Assembly: GCF_002288925.2 (NCBI RefSeq)
Contig: NW_022098050.1
Coordinates: 10,432,973-10,496,972 of the forward strand
Length of the DNA stretch: 64,000 bases
Reading direction: 5' to 3'
DNA from: Delphinapterus leucas
Lineage: Eukaryota; Chordata; Mammalia; Artiodactyla; Monodontidae
This document shows positions 11,344-22,196 of the stretch, piece by piece. The notes below the pieces were generated by a model, which worked only from the letters and a program-made list of their open reading frames with translations, ran no database searches and was not told the DNA's origin. Position numbers and translations under genes: made by a program. Each line of letters starts with the position of its first letter. Position 1 is the stretch's first letter.

Positions 11344-11842
11344 GTATGGTAGGCAGTACAATGGCCCCCCAAAGATGTCCACAGCCTAATCCCCGGAACC
11401 TGTGAGTATTTTATGTTAGAAGGCAAAGGGGGCTTAAGGTTGTAGATGGGATTAAGGTTGCTAATCAGCCAACCTTAAAATAGGGAGATTATCCTGGATT
11501 ATCTGGGTGTGCCCAATGTAATCACAAGGGTCCTTAAAAGTCAAAGAGGGATGCAGAAGAGGAGGTTAGCGTGATGGAAATAGAGAAGGACTCAACCTAA
11601 TGTTGCTGGCTTTGAAGATGGAGAAAAGGGAATGTGGGTGGCCCCTGGAAGCTAGAAAAGGCAAGGAAATGGAGTCTCTCCTAGAGCCTCCAGAAGGAAT
11701 ACAGCCCTACAGACATCTTGATTTTACCCCAATGAGACCCATATTAGATGTCTGACTTCCAGAACTGTAAGATAATAAAATGTATTGTTGTAAGCCACTA
11801 AGTTTATAGTAACTTGTTACAGCAGCCACTGAGAACTAATAC
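11344..11842 (+). mobile_element. MaLR MLT1-type LTR
   Basis: The LTR shows 'atggccccccaaagatgtccacagcctaatcccc', 'gattatcctggattatctgggtg', 'gacttccagaactgtaagata', 'gttgtaagccactaagttt' and the terminal 'gagaactaatacag'. It is longer than the copy at 3383 and diverged from it, with extra sequence in the middle. Confidence 0.8.
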
Positions 11843-12560
11843 AGCTGGGAAAATGGTTTTTCCAAGCACACATTTGAAGCTAATAGAAATTTAAATCAGC
11901 TTTACAGATAGTTGTTTGCTCTTTTAGTATCATATTTCCTTTTCTTGTGACCTGACAACATGGACACACATTCATTTGCAAGCATAATTTGGACCAGCTT
12001 TTTTTTTCAGGTTAAACTTTTAGGAAGATAAAGCCTTTAGGAGGCACCCTTCTACAATTAGTTAATAGATTTGGGTGGCATTCTCAATGATCATCCAGTT
12101 TTAGATATGGAAATTGAGGTTGTAGAAAACATTAAGAAAATAAAATTATTGTTATAAATGAATATCTTATTGCTGATTGGAAAACCTTTAGACATTCTGA
12201 ATTAGAACCCTGATGAAAATTACATGACTGTTTGTTTGTTTGACTTATGCTAGATTTTACCTCTGGAAAACTTTTCTAGAGCCATTTACAAAAAAAAAAG
12301 TCAAAGAGCAAAGCCCTTAACTGTTTACTGAAAGGGCCTTTGGTCTGATTTAGAGCTTAATGCCCTCCCACTCCACATAGCCAGAGACACAGAATTCTTC
12401 TACAGAAAAAAAAATTCACAAATTTCTGAAGCATTGAAATTGACTTAAAATATACTAGGAGATACTACAGATTCTCAAGAATATGCTAGGATAGAGATAA
12501 AATGGTGATTCGTGTAATTCAAAATAGCTGATAAGTCTATAATCCTTAATATTTGTTTGT
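11843..12560. other. Unassigned AT-rich sequence
   Basis: No confident family. Several A and T runs are present. It may be part of the old L1 whose 3' end follows. Confidence 0.3.
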
Positions 12561-13145
12561 GAAATGTGCTATATGCCATACCATATATGAAGCATTCTTG
12601 CAAAAAAAAAAAATCAAACCTGAATATGATCAAGTCTGGTTCAAATAACATTTTACAGGAAATTCAGAAGACAGGAGAACATGTCATGTTAAATGACAAA
12701 TCAATTACAAGAAGAGAGAGACTTGTAGATTTAAATGGACCTAAAAGCCAAATAACCAATTACAATGTGTGGACCTTATTTGGATCATGATTAAAACAAT
12801 TTATGCTATTTATGAGAAAACTGGAAATTTGAACACTTAATGGATACTTGATGACATTAAGAAATTTTTGTTACCTTTTTAAGTCTGATAATGGTGACTA
12901 TATTTTTTTTAAGTCCTTACCTTTTAGAGGTACATGCTAAAATAGTGATGGATAACATAATATGACATTTGAGATTTGTTTTAAAAAATATATGGGAAGG
13001 AGGGAAGTGGATGGGGCTCAAATGAAGCAAGACTGGCCATGAACTGACAGTTGTTGAAGCTGGGTGATAGGTAGGGGGGGTTTCATTATGTTATTCTGTC
13101 TGCTTATTTTTATGTTTGAAATTCTCATAATAAAATAAATACTAA
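12561..13145 (+). mobile_element. Old L1M/HAL1-type 3' end
   Basis: The 3' tract matches a common old LINE terminus: 'tggaaatttgaacacttaatggatacttgatgacattaag', 'gataatggtgactat', 'gactggccatgaactgacagttgttgaagctgggtgatagg' and 'tttgaaattctcataataaaata'. It ends in an A-rich tail. Confidence 0.7.
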
Positions 13146-13186
13146 AATATATATATTCTATATGATGTTTTACACATCCAATTTTC

Positions 13187-13429
13187 TTTTTTTTAATTTT
13201 TATTGAAGTAGAATTGATTTACAATGTTGTGTTAGTTTCAGGTATACAGCAAAGTGCTTCTTTCTCAGATTCTTTTCCCTTGTAGGTTATTACAAAATAC
13301 TGAGTATAGTTCCCTGTGTTATCCAGTAGGTCCTTGTTGTTTATTATATATATATAGTAGTGTGTATCTGGTAATCACAAACTCCTAATTTATCCTCCCC
13401 CCCACGTTTCCCCTTTGGTAACCATAAGA
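13187..13429 (-). mobile_element. Young L1 3' end, reverse, with 15-bp TSD
   Basis: The complement of the cetartiodactyl L1 3'UTR is present ('tttattgaagtagaattgatttacaatgttgtgttagtttc', 'tagttccctgtgttatccagtagg'). The 15-bp duplication acacatccaattttc flanks it at 13172-13186 and 13430-13444. It is a severely 5'-truncated copy of about 240 bp. Confidence 0.95.
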
Positions 13430-13444
13430 ACACATCCAATTTTC

Positions 13445-13841
13445 ATTTCTCATCACCATTCACTGAGCTAATATTTTAATGGGATCATCTCTCAGGAAAG
13501 TAGATGGTTGCTATGACTTTTGAGAGGTGACACAGATGTGTGTAACAGAAAAGGCAAACCTTTTTCATTTTTTGTTCAATATTTGTTTTGTGGGGTTTTT
13601 TGGTTGTTTTTGTTCTGTTTTGTTTCCATCAGAACAAAAACTGCACTCGGGAAAAATTATAACCAGCCTTTTTCACTCCCCTCCTAGGGGCTGCCTAATG
13701 CTTTCAGATGAGCTTCTATTTGCTGATTTAATCTTCTCAGCAACAGAGGGACTAGTAAATAGACTAGGAAGGAGTGGCTCCCGGAGGGTGGGTGGGGAGG
13801 GAGTAGACGGATGGCTTTGAAGGTACTTCATATACAACCTG
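13445..13841. other. Unassigned sequence between two L1 3' ends
   Basis: A polypyrimidine-AG ('tgttttgtttccatcag' near 13633) precedes a moderately GC-rich stretch, but no matching donor or sustained codon bias was found. I do not call an exon. Confidence 0.3.
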
Positions 13842-13853
13842 AAAGAAAATCCA

Positions 13854-14091
13854 TTAGGAGTTTGGGATTAACATATACACACTACTATATATAAAACAGA
13901 TAAACAACAAGAACCTACCATATAGCACAGGGAACTCTACTCAATATCTTGTGATAACCTATAACAGAAAAGCATCGGAAAAAGAACAGATGTATGTGTG
14001 TATGTGTATGTATAACTAAATCAGTTTGCTGTATACTTGAAACTAACACAACATTGTAAATTAACTATACCTCAATTAAAAAAAAAAGAAA
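13854..14091 (+). mobile_element. Young L1 3' end with 12-bp TSD
   Basis: The copy runs from 'ttaggagtttgggattaacatatac' through 'agcacagggaactctactc' and 'gaaactaacacaacattgtaaatt' to an A-rich tail. The 12-bp duplication aaagaaaatcca lies at 13842-13853 and 14092-14103. Only about 240 bp of 3'UTR was inserted. Confidence 0.93.
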
Positions 14092-14103
14092 AAAGAAAAT
14101 CCA

Positions 14104-14651
14104 GGACAAGAAGTTGGACTGAGAATTATTACTCACCACCTAACAGCAAAACCCAGGATGGTCCCATTTTGCTAGGCATCTTCCTCCCCTTTTTCCAGTC
14201 CACCCCATTTTCCTTACCTCCTTGGGGTTAGGACTGCAAGCATCAATGAGGAAAAGGACAGAGCTAGGCATATTGGGAGGGCAGGGAAGTTAAGCCTTTA
14301 AGGGGTATGCCTCAATATGTCTGACTCCGATAACAAGGGAAAGGAGATGAGAGAAAAATTTATTCTCACCTAAAGCCCAACATGCAGAGGCAGACTGCTG
14401 GCACCCAGAACACAGGAGCCAAGGAGACCTGCTAGAGCTGTAACTCGAGGTCCCTGGAGGAGAGGGAAAACATTTGGGAACTGAGGGGCTGAATGAAAGG
14501 TGTTTCCTGACATCTTCTTCTGGCAATAGCAAGGGGATTTTCTTGCTGCTTTTTTTAAAATCTCGAGATAAGGAAGGAGAAGGGACCCCCAGAGAAAAGA
14601 AGCCAAGCCTTCCCCCCTGACCTTACCTCTCCCCGTGGCTCACATTTGCAG
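14104..14651. other. Unassigned sequence
   Basis: Moderately GC-rich with no recognised repeat. Overlapping minus-strand frames (14290-14606) have no recognisable product. Confidence 0.3.
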
Positions 14652-14831
14652 CAGTGGTTCTCACGCTTAGTGCATCAGAATCACCTGCAGAGCTTGTCAA
14701 AACCTGCTAGGCCCCAACCCCAGGGTGTCTGATTCAGTAGCTCTGGATGTGACCCAAGAATTTGCATTTCTAACAAGTTCCTAGGTGCTGCTCTTCCTGC
14801 TGGTCCCACAGCATGCTTTTGAGAACAGCTG
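14652..14831 (-). mobile_element. MER5A-like hAT DNA transposon
   Basis: Terminal inverted repeats 'cagtggttctcac' and 'tttgagaacagctg' enclose MER5A phrases: 'gcatcagaatcacctg', 'gattcagtagctctgg', 'gaatttgcatttctaacaagttcc' and 'ctgctggtcc'. MER5A is a short non-autonomous hAT-Charlie element of about 180-190 bp, and this copy is essentially full length. Confidence 0.9.
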
Positions 14832-15036
14832 CCCTAGAAGAGAGCTGACGAAAGTCACCAGGAGGTCCCCAGCTCGTAATGTGAGGCTGTGAGGCTTGAG
14901 CTTGGGGCCCAGGAAGGTTGATGTGGGGTCCAAGTCCCGGGATGGTTAGCAAACCATTAACAAAGTGAAGTAGAAATCACTGGATTTCAGTTTTCATATG
15001 TCATCACAAAGTAAATGCTTGAAATTAGTGAGTTGC
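14832..15036. other. Unassigned sequence
   Basis: A short stretch with no recognised feature between MER5A and the split MIR. Confidence 0.3.
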
Positions 15037-15112
15037 TTTTAGTTGAGGATAATAAATATTTCTTGAGCATCTGTTATGTGTCAGCCCCTGTTTCAGGCTC
15101 TTTAACTAATCT
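15037..15112 (-). repeat. MIR SINE, reverse, left part of split copy
   Basis: 'aataaatatttcttgagcatctgttatgtgtcagcccctgtttcaggctc' is the complement of the MIR 3' portion. The element resumes after an L1 insertion, at 15362. Confidence 0.7.
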
Positions 15113-15350
15113 GTTTTTTAGCCTTTTAAAAAAATTTATTGAAGTATAGTTGATTTACAATGTGGTATTAATTTCTGCTGTACAGGAAAAATTATACATA
15201 TATATATTCTTTTTCATATTCTTTTCCATTATGGTTTATCACAGGATATTAAATATAGTTCCCTGTGCTATACAGTAGGACCTTGTTGTTTATCCATCCT
15301 GTATATTATAGTTTGCATCTGCTCATCCCAAACTCCCAATCCTTCCCTCC
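15113..15350 (-). mobile_element. Young L1 3' end inserted in MIR
   Basis: 'tttattgaagtatagttgatttacaatgtgg' and 'agttccctgtgctatacagtagg' identify a reversed cetartiodactyl L1 3'UTR. The 11-bp duplication ttaactaatct at 15102-15112 and 15351-15361 lies within the MIR, so the L1 split an older MIR. Confidence 0.95.
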
Positions 15351-15520
15351 TTAACTAATCTAATCTTAATGCTTATAGCAACATCTTTGTAAGGTCGTGT
15401 TATTACACCAGTTTGCAGAAGAAGAAACTGGTTAGTTAGTTAGCTGAACTACAGATTAGCTGAACTACAACAAATGGCTACAACAAATGCTACACCACTA
15501 AGGTGATAAGAATCCTTACA
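15351..15520 (-). repeat. MIR SINE, reverse, right part of split copy
   Basis: The complement of MIR continues: 'atgcttatagcaacatctttgtaagg', 'gtgttattacaccagtttgcagaagaagaaactg'. It is collinear with the left part at 15037. A small gtta repeat ('gttagttagttag') is embedded. Confidence 0.6.
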
Positions 15521-17864
15521 GGAGATGAGTAGAGAGCATTGGTTTACCCAGTCTAGTAAACTATTTCCAGGAGAGCTCTGGGGGTCTGGGTTCAAGTGAC
15601 AGGAGGTTTTCTATAGCAGAGCCAGGGTCAGGATCAAGATCACTAATGTGGCACTGGATGATTTGTGGTTTGCACGAAAAATAGCCAGCATCTGCGACAC
15701 TGCTGCAAGGCCTTGGGCCCAGCAGTTGATAGGAAACTGCCCAAGAACTGAAAACCTTCTCGGGTTTCTCTGGCTATTTGGTGCAAATTTCATGAGGACG
15801 CAAGGAGAAAAGAGTCTATCCTTTTTAGCATGTAGGTTACTGAAGAAGATACAAAATCCAGGGAATTCTGTCAGTGGCCTCTAGCTAAATAAATCCCAAC
15901 AGAGCCTGTGTGTCCTATGCTGCAACCAACAGGAGCACGAATCACACTTTATTGTGATACTAAGGAAGAAAAGCAAGGGTCCACCATTTCAAATTGTGAT
16001 CTTTGTTTTCCTAGTTATTCATTGGCATGAATCAACTTAGAACCCATTCCTTAGCAGATTAAAAGGTTACATTCATTCCCCAACCGGCTAGTCTCTACAT
16101 GTTCTAGCGGAGCTGTTGGGGTTTGGTTATTACTTTGATTCGAGTAATGTCATAGCCATGCTCAGCATGAGAGAAAGATGTGAGAAAATGCAAACCTCTC
16201 TAATCTAGGAAAGCAACTGCCATAAAGAACATGAGAGAGAGAGAAAAAAAATCAAAGCTCAGCATTTGCCCAAGCAAGGGAAATACAGCAGGTTGAAAGT
16301 GCTCCTTTACACGTGCATATGGGCAATGTTTTCTAACTCTGATGAAGACACAGTCGTTTGCATTTTTCAACCGCAACAAGCTGCTTTGACTTTGTAGGAT
16401 TTCATGACTCATCATCAGTGAAGTTGATGTTCCTCGGCGTTTGTCCTCCCCACTCCAATAAGCATCTTCTCTCCAGGGTGAAGTCAAGGCATGGGTGCAC
16501 CAGCTGCAGTGCCCACACCTGGGAACGGGGCTGGGAACCCCCGTCCACCCCTTGCCTCTGGCCCCAGGCCTCTCCTCCAAGAAGTAGCACCATCTCCGGT
16601 TCTCAGTTCGTATTGACTGTGATGTTTCTCTCTCTCTCCTGCTCAAAAGAAAACCTCTAAACGGAATTAGGCTGAACCATTTTGTAGGTAAAAAGTGATC
16701 AAATATCAGCCATTTCATATAGTTCAACCTCATAAAAATGGAACAATCCGACTTCAGCTGTATACGGGAAAGGGCTTTTGAGAGGAAGGAGTTGGAAATA
16801 TGGGGCAGGTACCCACACCCCGATAAGAGGGCTTTAGGAGATTTGGGGGTAGAAGGGGAGGCTCCAGGTCACCAATGACATGAGCCCATAGCATCTTTAT
16901 CTTAAAGACAGAGGAAATTCCCTGACTCAGCCATTCCACAGTTGCAATTGCCCCTGTTCAAAAAGTAATTGCGACCCCAAAGGATAAAATCCCTACCAGT
17001 TTTTCTTTCTATGGGTGGAGTGAGCAGCAATTAACCACTAGGAAAATCCTCAAGCTGTCACATTTATTTTGGTCTCTGGCCTCTAGGAAGAAGGGCAGAG
17101 TGAAAGGCCTGATGCTGTGGGCCCTCTGAGGCTGGAAATTAGTCAATAAAATGGTCACAGCCACGAGCAAAGAGCAATGCTTTTCCTGCAGGTTCTGCCA
17201 CATTATGGCTTGAGTGTAGGCAAAGCTGTGGGGCTACCATGGCAAAGGTAATGTATAGTCATGTCTAAAGTCAATTACAAAAGGCGTAACGTGAGGGCTC
17301 TGACACTGGTGTGAATCTCCACCCCTGCATCCCTCAAGTGGATGCTTCTTACTCACATTTTTTCCAAAAAGCTAGAAATTAGAAATGGCTCCAGGATAGT
17401 CACACGTTTCTAGCTTTCACTTAAAAAAAAGAGAGAGAGAGAAAGAAAGTAAAATGTGCGGTCTCAAAAATACATTGCTGCTGCACAACCAAGAAGGAAG
17501 TTTAAATGACAAAAGATTTCAGGCCTGAGAGTGCATGTGCCCCTTGCAAGGAGCTCATTCCTGACCTGAACAGCCCACCCTCAGGAGGCTGCCCTGGTAA
17601 TTCTGAGAGGAGGGCAGCAAGGGAGAGCCTCAAACCCCCATCCCCGGTAGCACCCCAAAGCCTCTGGATGAAGTATCTGAGCCACAGACTGACACATGGG
17701 GGAGATGATGTGTGCTTCAAAGCCCTAGAAACACAAAATCATTGTTCCCCTAACATCAGAGCAAGACCAGCAAACTCCATTGTCTCCCTTGCATCCCTGG
17801 GCTTTGTTATATCTGAGACTTGAGATGGCTTGGCTGCCTTTTCTGCAGTTGACATTTTTTTTAA
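15521..17864. other. Longest repeat-poor stretch of the first third
   Basis: I recognise no interspersed repeat in this 2.3 kb. It has CpG-containing patches, for example 'tcctcggcgtttg' and 'gggaacggggctggg' around 16430-16560, and a short (ga)n run near 17430. Open frames of 177 codons (minus, 16200-16733) and 100-105 codons (plus, 16358-16660 and 17506-17823) lack domains or a consistent exon structure. It could hold regulatory DNA. Confidence 0.4.
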
Positions 17865-17875
17865 AATTATTATTC

Positions 17876-17989
17876 TAATGGAAAAGAATATGAAAAAGAA
17901 TATATACATATATGTATAACTGAATCACTTTGCTGTACATCAGAAAGTAACACGTTGTAAATCAACTATATTTCAATTAAATAAATACT
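17876..17989 (+). mobile_element. Very short young L1 3' end with TSD
   Basis: Only the last ~115 bp of an L1 are present ('ggaaaagaatatgaaaaagaatatatac', 'gaatcactttgctgtacat', 'ttgtaaatcaactata'). The 11-bp duplication aattattattc flanks it at 17865-17875 and 17990-18000. Confidence 0.9.
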
Positions 17990-18024
17990 AATTATTATTC
18001 CCTTAGCAGATATAGTATATTGAG

Positions 18025-18190
18025 AGATTACATACATGCTCTGTGCCTCAGTTTTCTCATCTGCAAAATGGAGATAATAATAATACACCCCTCATAGGCT
18101 GGTTGTGAGGCTTCAGTGAGTTAGTAAAGTGTTTAGAACAGTTTCTGGGCCATAGTTAGCACTTAATTTTAGATATCATCGTCATAATAA
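18025..18190 (+). repeat. MIR SINE
   Basis: 'ctgtgcctcagttttctcatctgcaaaatggagataataataatac' is a clear MIR core. It is followed by 'tgtgaggcttcagtgagttagtaaagtgtttagaacag', the MIR 3' part. Confidence 0.85.
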
Positions 18191-18224
18191 TATTTAGTTA
18201 TTACTATTGTAAATACTACCACTT

Positions 18225-18335
18225 CAATAATATATCAGGTACTCTCCTGGATAAGACGAGATTCTCTGCCTCGAAGGGGCTGCAATCTGGCAAGGAGGAG
18301 GCAGAGGCATAAACAATTAATAGCAATATCTATTG
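18225..18335 (-). repeat. Probable L2 3' end, reverse
   Basis: 'ctgcctcgaaggggctgcaatctggcaaggaggaggcagaggcataaacaa' resembles the complement of the L2 end ('ccctcaaggagcttacagtctag...ataaacaa'). It is short and diverged. Confidence 0.5.
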
Positions 18336-18800
18336 TGTGATGCCTGCTGGACCAAAGGTATCCAGAGTAATTAATCTAGGCAAGTGGGAGGAGAGTAAGA
18401 TGCAGGGAATGGAGCCACAGATGACCTGGGTCTGTGCTCACTGAAACTGGTGAGAAGTGTATGCAAAGGTCAGGAGAGCCTAACCAGGGTCCCATGAAAA
18501 GGTATGAACAGTCCTTTGTTATCAGGTTGTCAATCTTCCCTGAGCTAGAGATACACAAATTCTATCCACTCTGCCAAACACTTGTAACAGAGAGGCAAAG
18601 GATCAGTAGGGGCCCCAGAGGGTATAACAAAAACCATCCACCTCAGTAAAGGGTACAAACAGTGTGCCTCATCAGGGAATACAGCCACAGGGAACTAACC
18701 TGTGAGTCTCCACATGAACTTTGATGATCCCCACCCCCCCCCGCCCCACCAAATTCCATGAATCTGATGTTTTCACAGAATAGGAAGCATTCAGCTGTTG
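18336..18800. other. Unassigned sequence
   Basis: No repeat was recognised. A C-rich run occurs at about 18729-18750. Confidence 0.3.
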
Positions 18801-18804
18801 CTAT

Positions 18805-20340
18805 GAAAACATCATGGGATAGAAGGTGGGACTTCCACAGTGGCTGTATAAGGAATTCAGCAATGCTCTCCCCAGAAAAACAGTGATAAAACTGGGGGAA
18901 ACTGTTAAAAACAACAATAAATTGAGAAGCATTTATTCAATAAAATCTACTGAATCTCAGTAAGAACAATGGGAGCCTGCAACATTTGAGCCAGGGACTG
19001 CTCCCATCCCCGCCAGCTCTGTATTGTGGAAGATCTATTCTGGATGCGTAAGGCAGCCCATGAAGACCGGCAGCTCCCACCCTCCTTCAGTTCTGGTTCC
19101 ACAGTGTGGAGGTTCCACTTTAGGTGGGGTGGCACGTGCCCAGTGGCTCCCCTCTGCACGTCTCCCCTACAGCTCCAGATCTGTAGCACAAAGGGTTGAC
19201 TCTAGCAGGGAAAAGCAGGCCAGGAAGAACAGTAGCCCATATATGTCCCTATGGCTCAAACTCTCCTTGGGGTGGGGGGAGATGATAGGGCATGGGAAAC
19301 TGTGAAGGCTGGCAGGTCTGAGGCTCTGCCTAAGAGGGATGACTTTATTTGGAACAGAGCATGGAGAAATTTATGCCCAGGAGTAATGTTGAAAACATTA
19401 GAGATTATACTGGCTAGAAATTAGAGAAGACTAACAGCTACATGATACTAGGACAGGCAAAAAAATGGCAGACCAGCCAGAAATTTGACAGGGAGAGCCA
19501 GGAAAAAGATAGGCAAAGAGCACCCTGCTAAAATCATACTCTTCTTTGGTGCTCCAGAAAACTGCATGCATATGCAGGACTGTGCCCTCTTAGGGGCATC
19601 CAGAAAGGGTACTTGTGAGCTTCCAGTCCCTGACTGAATGTGGAACATACTTGTAAAGTCTCTGAACTTTGAAAGCAGTCCCCAAGCCACCCACAGATCC
19701 AACAGCAAAGGGTGGAAGGCTTACTGGCTCAGGGGGCATAAGCTCAACCTCTGGCCAATCACTGACTGACCAATAAGCTCTGCTGACCACGGATGACCTC
19801 CAGGATGCCAGGCTTAAGGAAAAAACATGAGCAGTTATATCACAAGCTGCACACTGCAAGAGAAATAGATTTTACAGAATTAGTCCAGGGAAGTCACTAA
19901 ACAAATAAGCAAATGAACAACATAAAATGAGCAACAAGAACAAAAAGGCTGGTAAGAGGGGGGCAGGAGGGAAGTGGACCTGGGTAATCAGAATCCAGAG
20001 TTAATCCAACATATTCTGTAAAATGTCCAATTTTCCCCCAAATGGTAAGATAGTTAAAAAAAAAAAAAGAAAGAAAAAAGAAAGAAAGAAAAGAAAAGAA
20101 AAGAAAAGAAAGAAAGAAAGGAAAAAAAAACAAACAGGAAACTGTGACCCATGCATAGGGCAAACCAGGCAATAGAAGCTGCCACTGAGGGGGCCAAGAT
20201 GTTGAACTTAGTAGAAAAATACTTCAAAGCAGCTATTATAAATATGTCCAAAGACCAAAGGAAAGCATGTTTTAAAAAATTAAGGTATGATGACACGGCT
20301 CATGAAATAAAGAATATCAATAAAGAAATACACATTTTTA
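18805..20340 (+). mobile_element. Old L1M 5' region (5'UTR into ORF1)
   Basis: It begins near 'gggacttccacagtggctgtataagg' with 'gaaaaacagtgataaaactggggg', text of old L1 5'UTRs. It runs into the ORF1 leader 'acccatgcatagggcaaaccaggcaatagaagctgccactgagg', which precedes 'aagaatatcaataaagaaata'. The ORF1 sequence continues beyond a SINE insertion at 20341. A (gaaa)n run at 20050-20128 interrupts it. The 5'UTR boundary is approximate. Confidence 0.65.
20050..20128 (+). repeat. (GAAA)n-type A-rich microsatellite
   Basis: A pure A/G tract of 'aaag' and 'aaaag' units lies between the L1M 5'UTR and ORF1 leader. It is the kind of tract that varies in length between individuals. Confidence 0.9.
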
Positions 20341-20413
20341 GGGAATTCCCTGGCAGTTCAGTGGTTAGGACTCCATGCTTCCACTGCAGGGGGCCTGGGT
20401 TCAATCCCTGGTC
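20341..20413 (+). mobile_element. CHR-type SINE truncated by assembly gap
   Basis: The tRNA-like head 'gggaattccctggcagttcagtggttaggactcc' and B-box region 'gggttcaatccctggtc' run straight into the N block. The SINE body and tail are unknown. 'acacattttta' just before it and 'acatttttaaaa' just after the gap could be the target duplication, which would mean the gap hides only the rest of the SINE. Confidence 0.85.
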
Positions 20414-20513
20414 NNNNNNNNNNNNNNNNNNNNNNNNNNNNNNNNNNNNNNNNNNNNNNNNNNNNNNNNNNNNNNNNNNNNNNNNNNNNNNNNNNNNNNN
20501 NNNNNNNNNNNNN
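20414..20513. other. Assembly gap (100 N)
   Basis: Exactly 100 N, a conventional placeholder for a gap of unknown size. The flanks are not duplicates of each other, unlike the second gap. Confidence 0.99.
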
Positions 20514-20880
20514 AAAACATTTTTAAAAGAACCAAAGAGAAAAGTAGCATTGAAAAGTATAATAACTGAAATGAAAAAGTTACTAAAGGAGCTCAACAGT
20601 AGATGTGAGCTGGCAGAAGAAAGAATCAAGGAGATTGAAGATAAATCAAAAGAGATTATGCAATCTGAAGAAAAGAAAGAGGAAAGAATGAAGAAAATGA
20701 ACAGTCTCAGAGACAGTTGATATCATTAAGCACACCAACATATGCATAATGGGAGTGCTGGAAAGAAAGGAGAGGGAGAAAGGGGCAGACAAAATATTTC
20801 TAGGAATAATGGCTGAATTCCAAATTTTATGAAAAACTCCTAATTTTTGATGATGAAATCCAATCAAGAAAATCAATATA
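20514..20880 (+). mobile_element. Old L1M/HAL1 ORF1 continuation
   Basis: ORF1 text continues past the SINE and gap: 'aagtagcattgaaaagtataataactgaaatgaaaaag', 'gctggcagaagaaagaatcaaggag', 'aacagtctcagagacag' and 'aggaataatggctgaattcc'. The open frame across this part is the decayed coiled-coil ORF1. It is lysine- and glutamate-rich, which is typical of L1 ORF1 and not of a host gene. Confidence 0.8.
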
Positions 20881-21057
20881 TACCCAAAAGAATTGAGAGC
20901 AGGGTCTCAAAGAGGTAGTGGTACACCCATGTTCATAGCAGCATTATTCACAATAGCTAAAACATGGAAGCAACCCAAGTGTCCATCGATAAATAAATAA
21001 GCAAAATGTGGTATATCCATACAATGGAATATTATTCAGCTTTAAAAAGGAGTGAAA
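20881..21057 (+). mobile_element. L1M ORF2 end, left part of split copy
   Basis: 'agaattgagagcagggtctc', 'catagcagcattattcacaatagctaaaacatggaagcaaccc' and 'tacaatggaatattattcagc' are the conserved L1 ORF2 C-terminal region. The copy is interrupted by a SINE and resumes at 21412. Confidence 0.88.
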
Positions 21058-21411
21058 GGGACTTCCCTGGTGGCGCAGTGGTTAAGAATCCACCTGCCAT
21101 TGCAGGGGACACAGGTTCGAGCCCTGGTCTGGGAAGATCCCACATGCCGCGGTGCAACTAAGCCCGTGCACCACAACTACTGAGCCTATGCTCTAGAGCC
21201 CGTGAGCCACAACTACTGAGCCCACGTGCCACAACTACTGAAGCCCACACGCCTAGAGCCCATGCTCCACAACAAGAGAAGCCACTGCAATGAGAAGCCC
21301 GTGCACCACAATGAAGAGTAGCCCCCTCTCACCACAACTAGAGAAAGCCCGCACGCAGCAACAAAGACCCAACTCAGTCAAAAATAAATAAATAAATTTA
21401 TTTAAAAAAGA
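21058..21411 (+). mobile_element. Long CHR-2-like SINE inserted in L1M, with TSD
   Basis: A full-length element runs from 'gggacttccctggtggcgc' through about five 'ccacaactactgagccc'-like modules to an (aaataa)n tail. The 13-bp duplication aaaaaggagtgaa flanks it at 21044-21056 and 21412-21424. Confidence 0.96.
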
Positions 21412-21812
21412 AAAAAGGAGTGAAGTTCTGGCATGTGCTATGACAAGGATGAACGTTGAGGACATTATGCTAAGTGAAACGTCAGTCACAAAAAGACAAA
21501 TACTGTATGATTCTACTTACATGAGATACTCGAAGTATCTCATATTTTGAATACTTTGAGTAATCAAAATCATAGAGACAAAAAGTAGAATGGTGGTTTC
21601 AAGGGCCTGGGGGGGAGGCGGAAATGGACAGTTATTTTTAATGAATAGAGACTTTCAGTTTTACAAGATGAGAAGAGTTCTGGAAATTGATGGTGGTGAT
21701 GGTTGCACAACATTATGAATGTATTTAATACCACTGAAATGTACACTTTAAAATGTTTAAGATGATAAATTTTATATTCTGTGTATTTTATCACAATAAA
21801 ACAATGGGACAA
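21412..21812 (+). mobile_element. L1M 3'UTR, right part of split copy
   Basis: The element resumes with 'gacaaggatgaacgttgaggacattatgctaagtgaaac' and ends 'gataaattttatattctgtgtattttatcacaataaaac', an L1M terminus plus tail. It is collinear with 20881-21057. Confidence 0.88.
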
Positions 21813-22188
21813 AAAATCATGGGATAGAGGCTTTGCTGCGGATTTCCTAGGAGAAGGTGTATAACACAAAAATTCCATGCCTGCCCCATGTGACAAATAA
21901 CTCCTTAATGCCTGAGCTGGCTGTCCTGGGGGACAACTTACTGGAGCACTTTGTGGGTAATTTTCCCACAGCTTCACCCATTTGCTTCCCACAAGACCGT
22001 GAAAAATAGAAAGGGTAGTAATTACAAGCCACACCATGATTGGTACAGCACACTCCCATAACTGACTTGTCTGCAATGAACTAAGACCAGAGTCAAGGAC
22101 AAGCAGGCCACTTCCACTCCACACAACATGCTCAATCTACTCCCCTCTCATCACCATGGAGGACACAGAGAGGCCCTCTGAACTGATT
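21813..22188. other. Unassigned sequence
   Basis: No repeat or gene was recognised. A long minus-strand frame over 21570-22124 starts in this stretch and runs into the L1M 3'UTR; it is treated as chance. Confidence 0.3.
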
Positions 22189-22196
22189 GTCTACAC

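Noticed and set aside
16200..16733. 177-codon open frame on the minus strand
   Set aside because: No recognisable domain, a composition typical of chance translation, no consistent splice sites or Kozak context, and an overlapping 100-codon frame on the other strand.
17506..17823. 105-codon open frame on the plus strand
   Set aside because: Possible acceptor 'aagatttcag' and donor 'ctg|gtaatt' are weak, the peptide shows no domain, and overlapping frames exist on the other strand.
20151..20720. Long Lys/Glu-rich open frame across the first gap
   Set aside because: It joins decayed L1 ORF1, a SINE head and N residues. The coiled-coil look comes from L1 ORF1.
21160..21330. CRISPR-like series of short direct repeats ('ccacaactactgagccc')
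   Set aside because: These are the internal modules of a CHR-2-like SINE. They recur at every copy of the family, spacers are absent, and the host is a mammal.
21570..22124. 184-codon open frame on the minus strand
   Set aside because: It spans an L1M 3'UTR and unassigned sequence, has no domain, and is antisense to repeat DNA.
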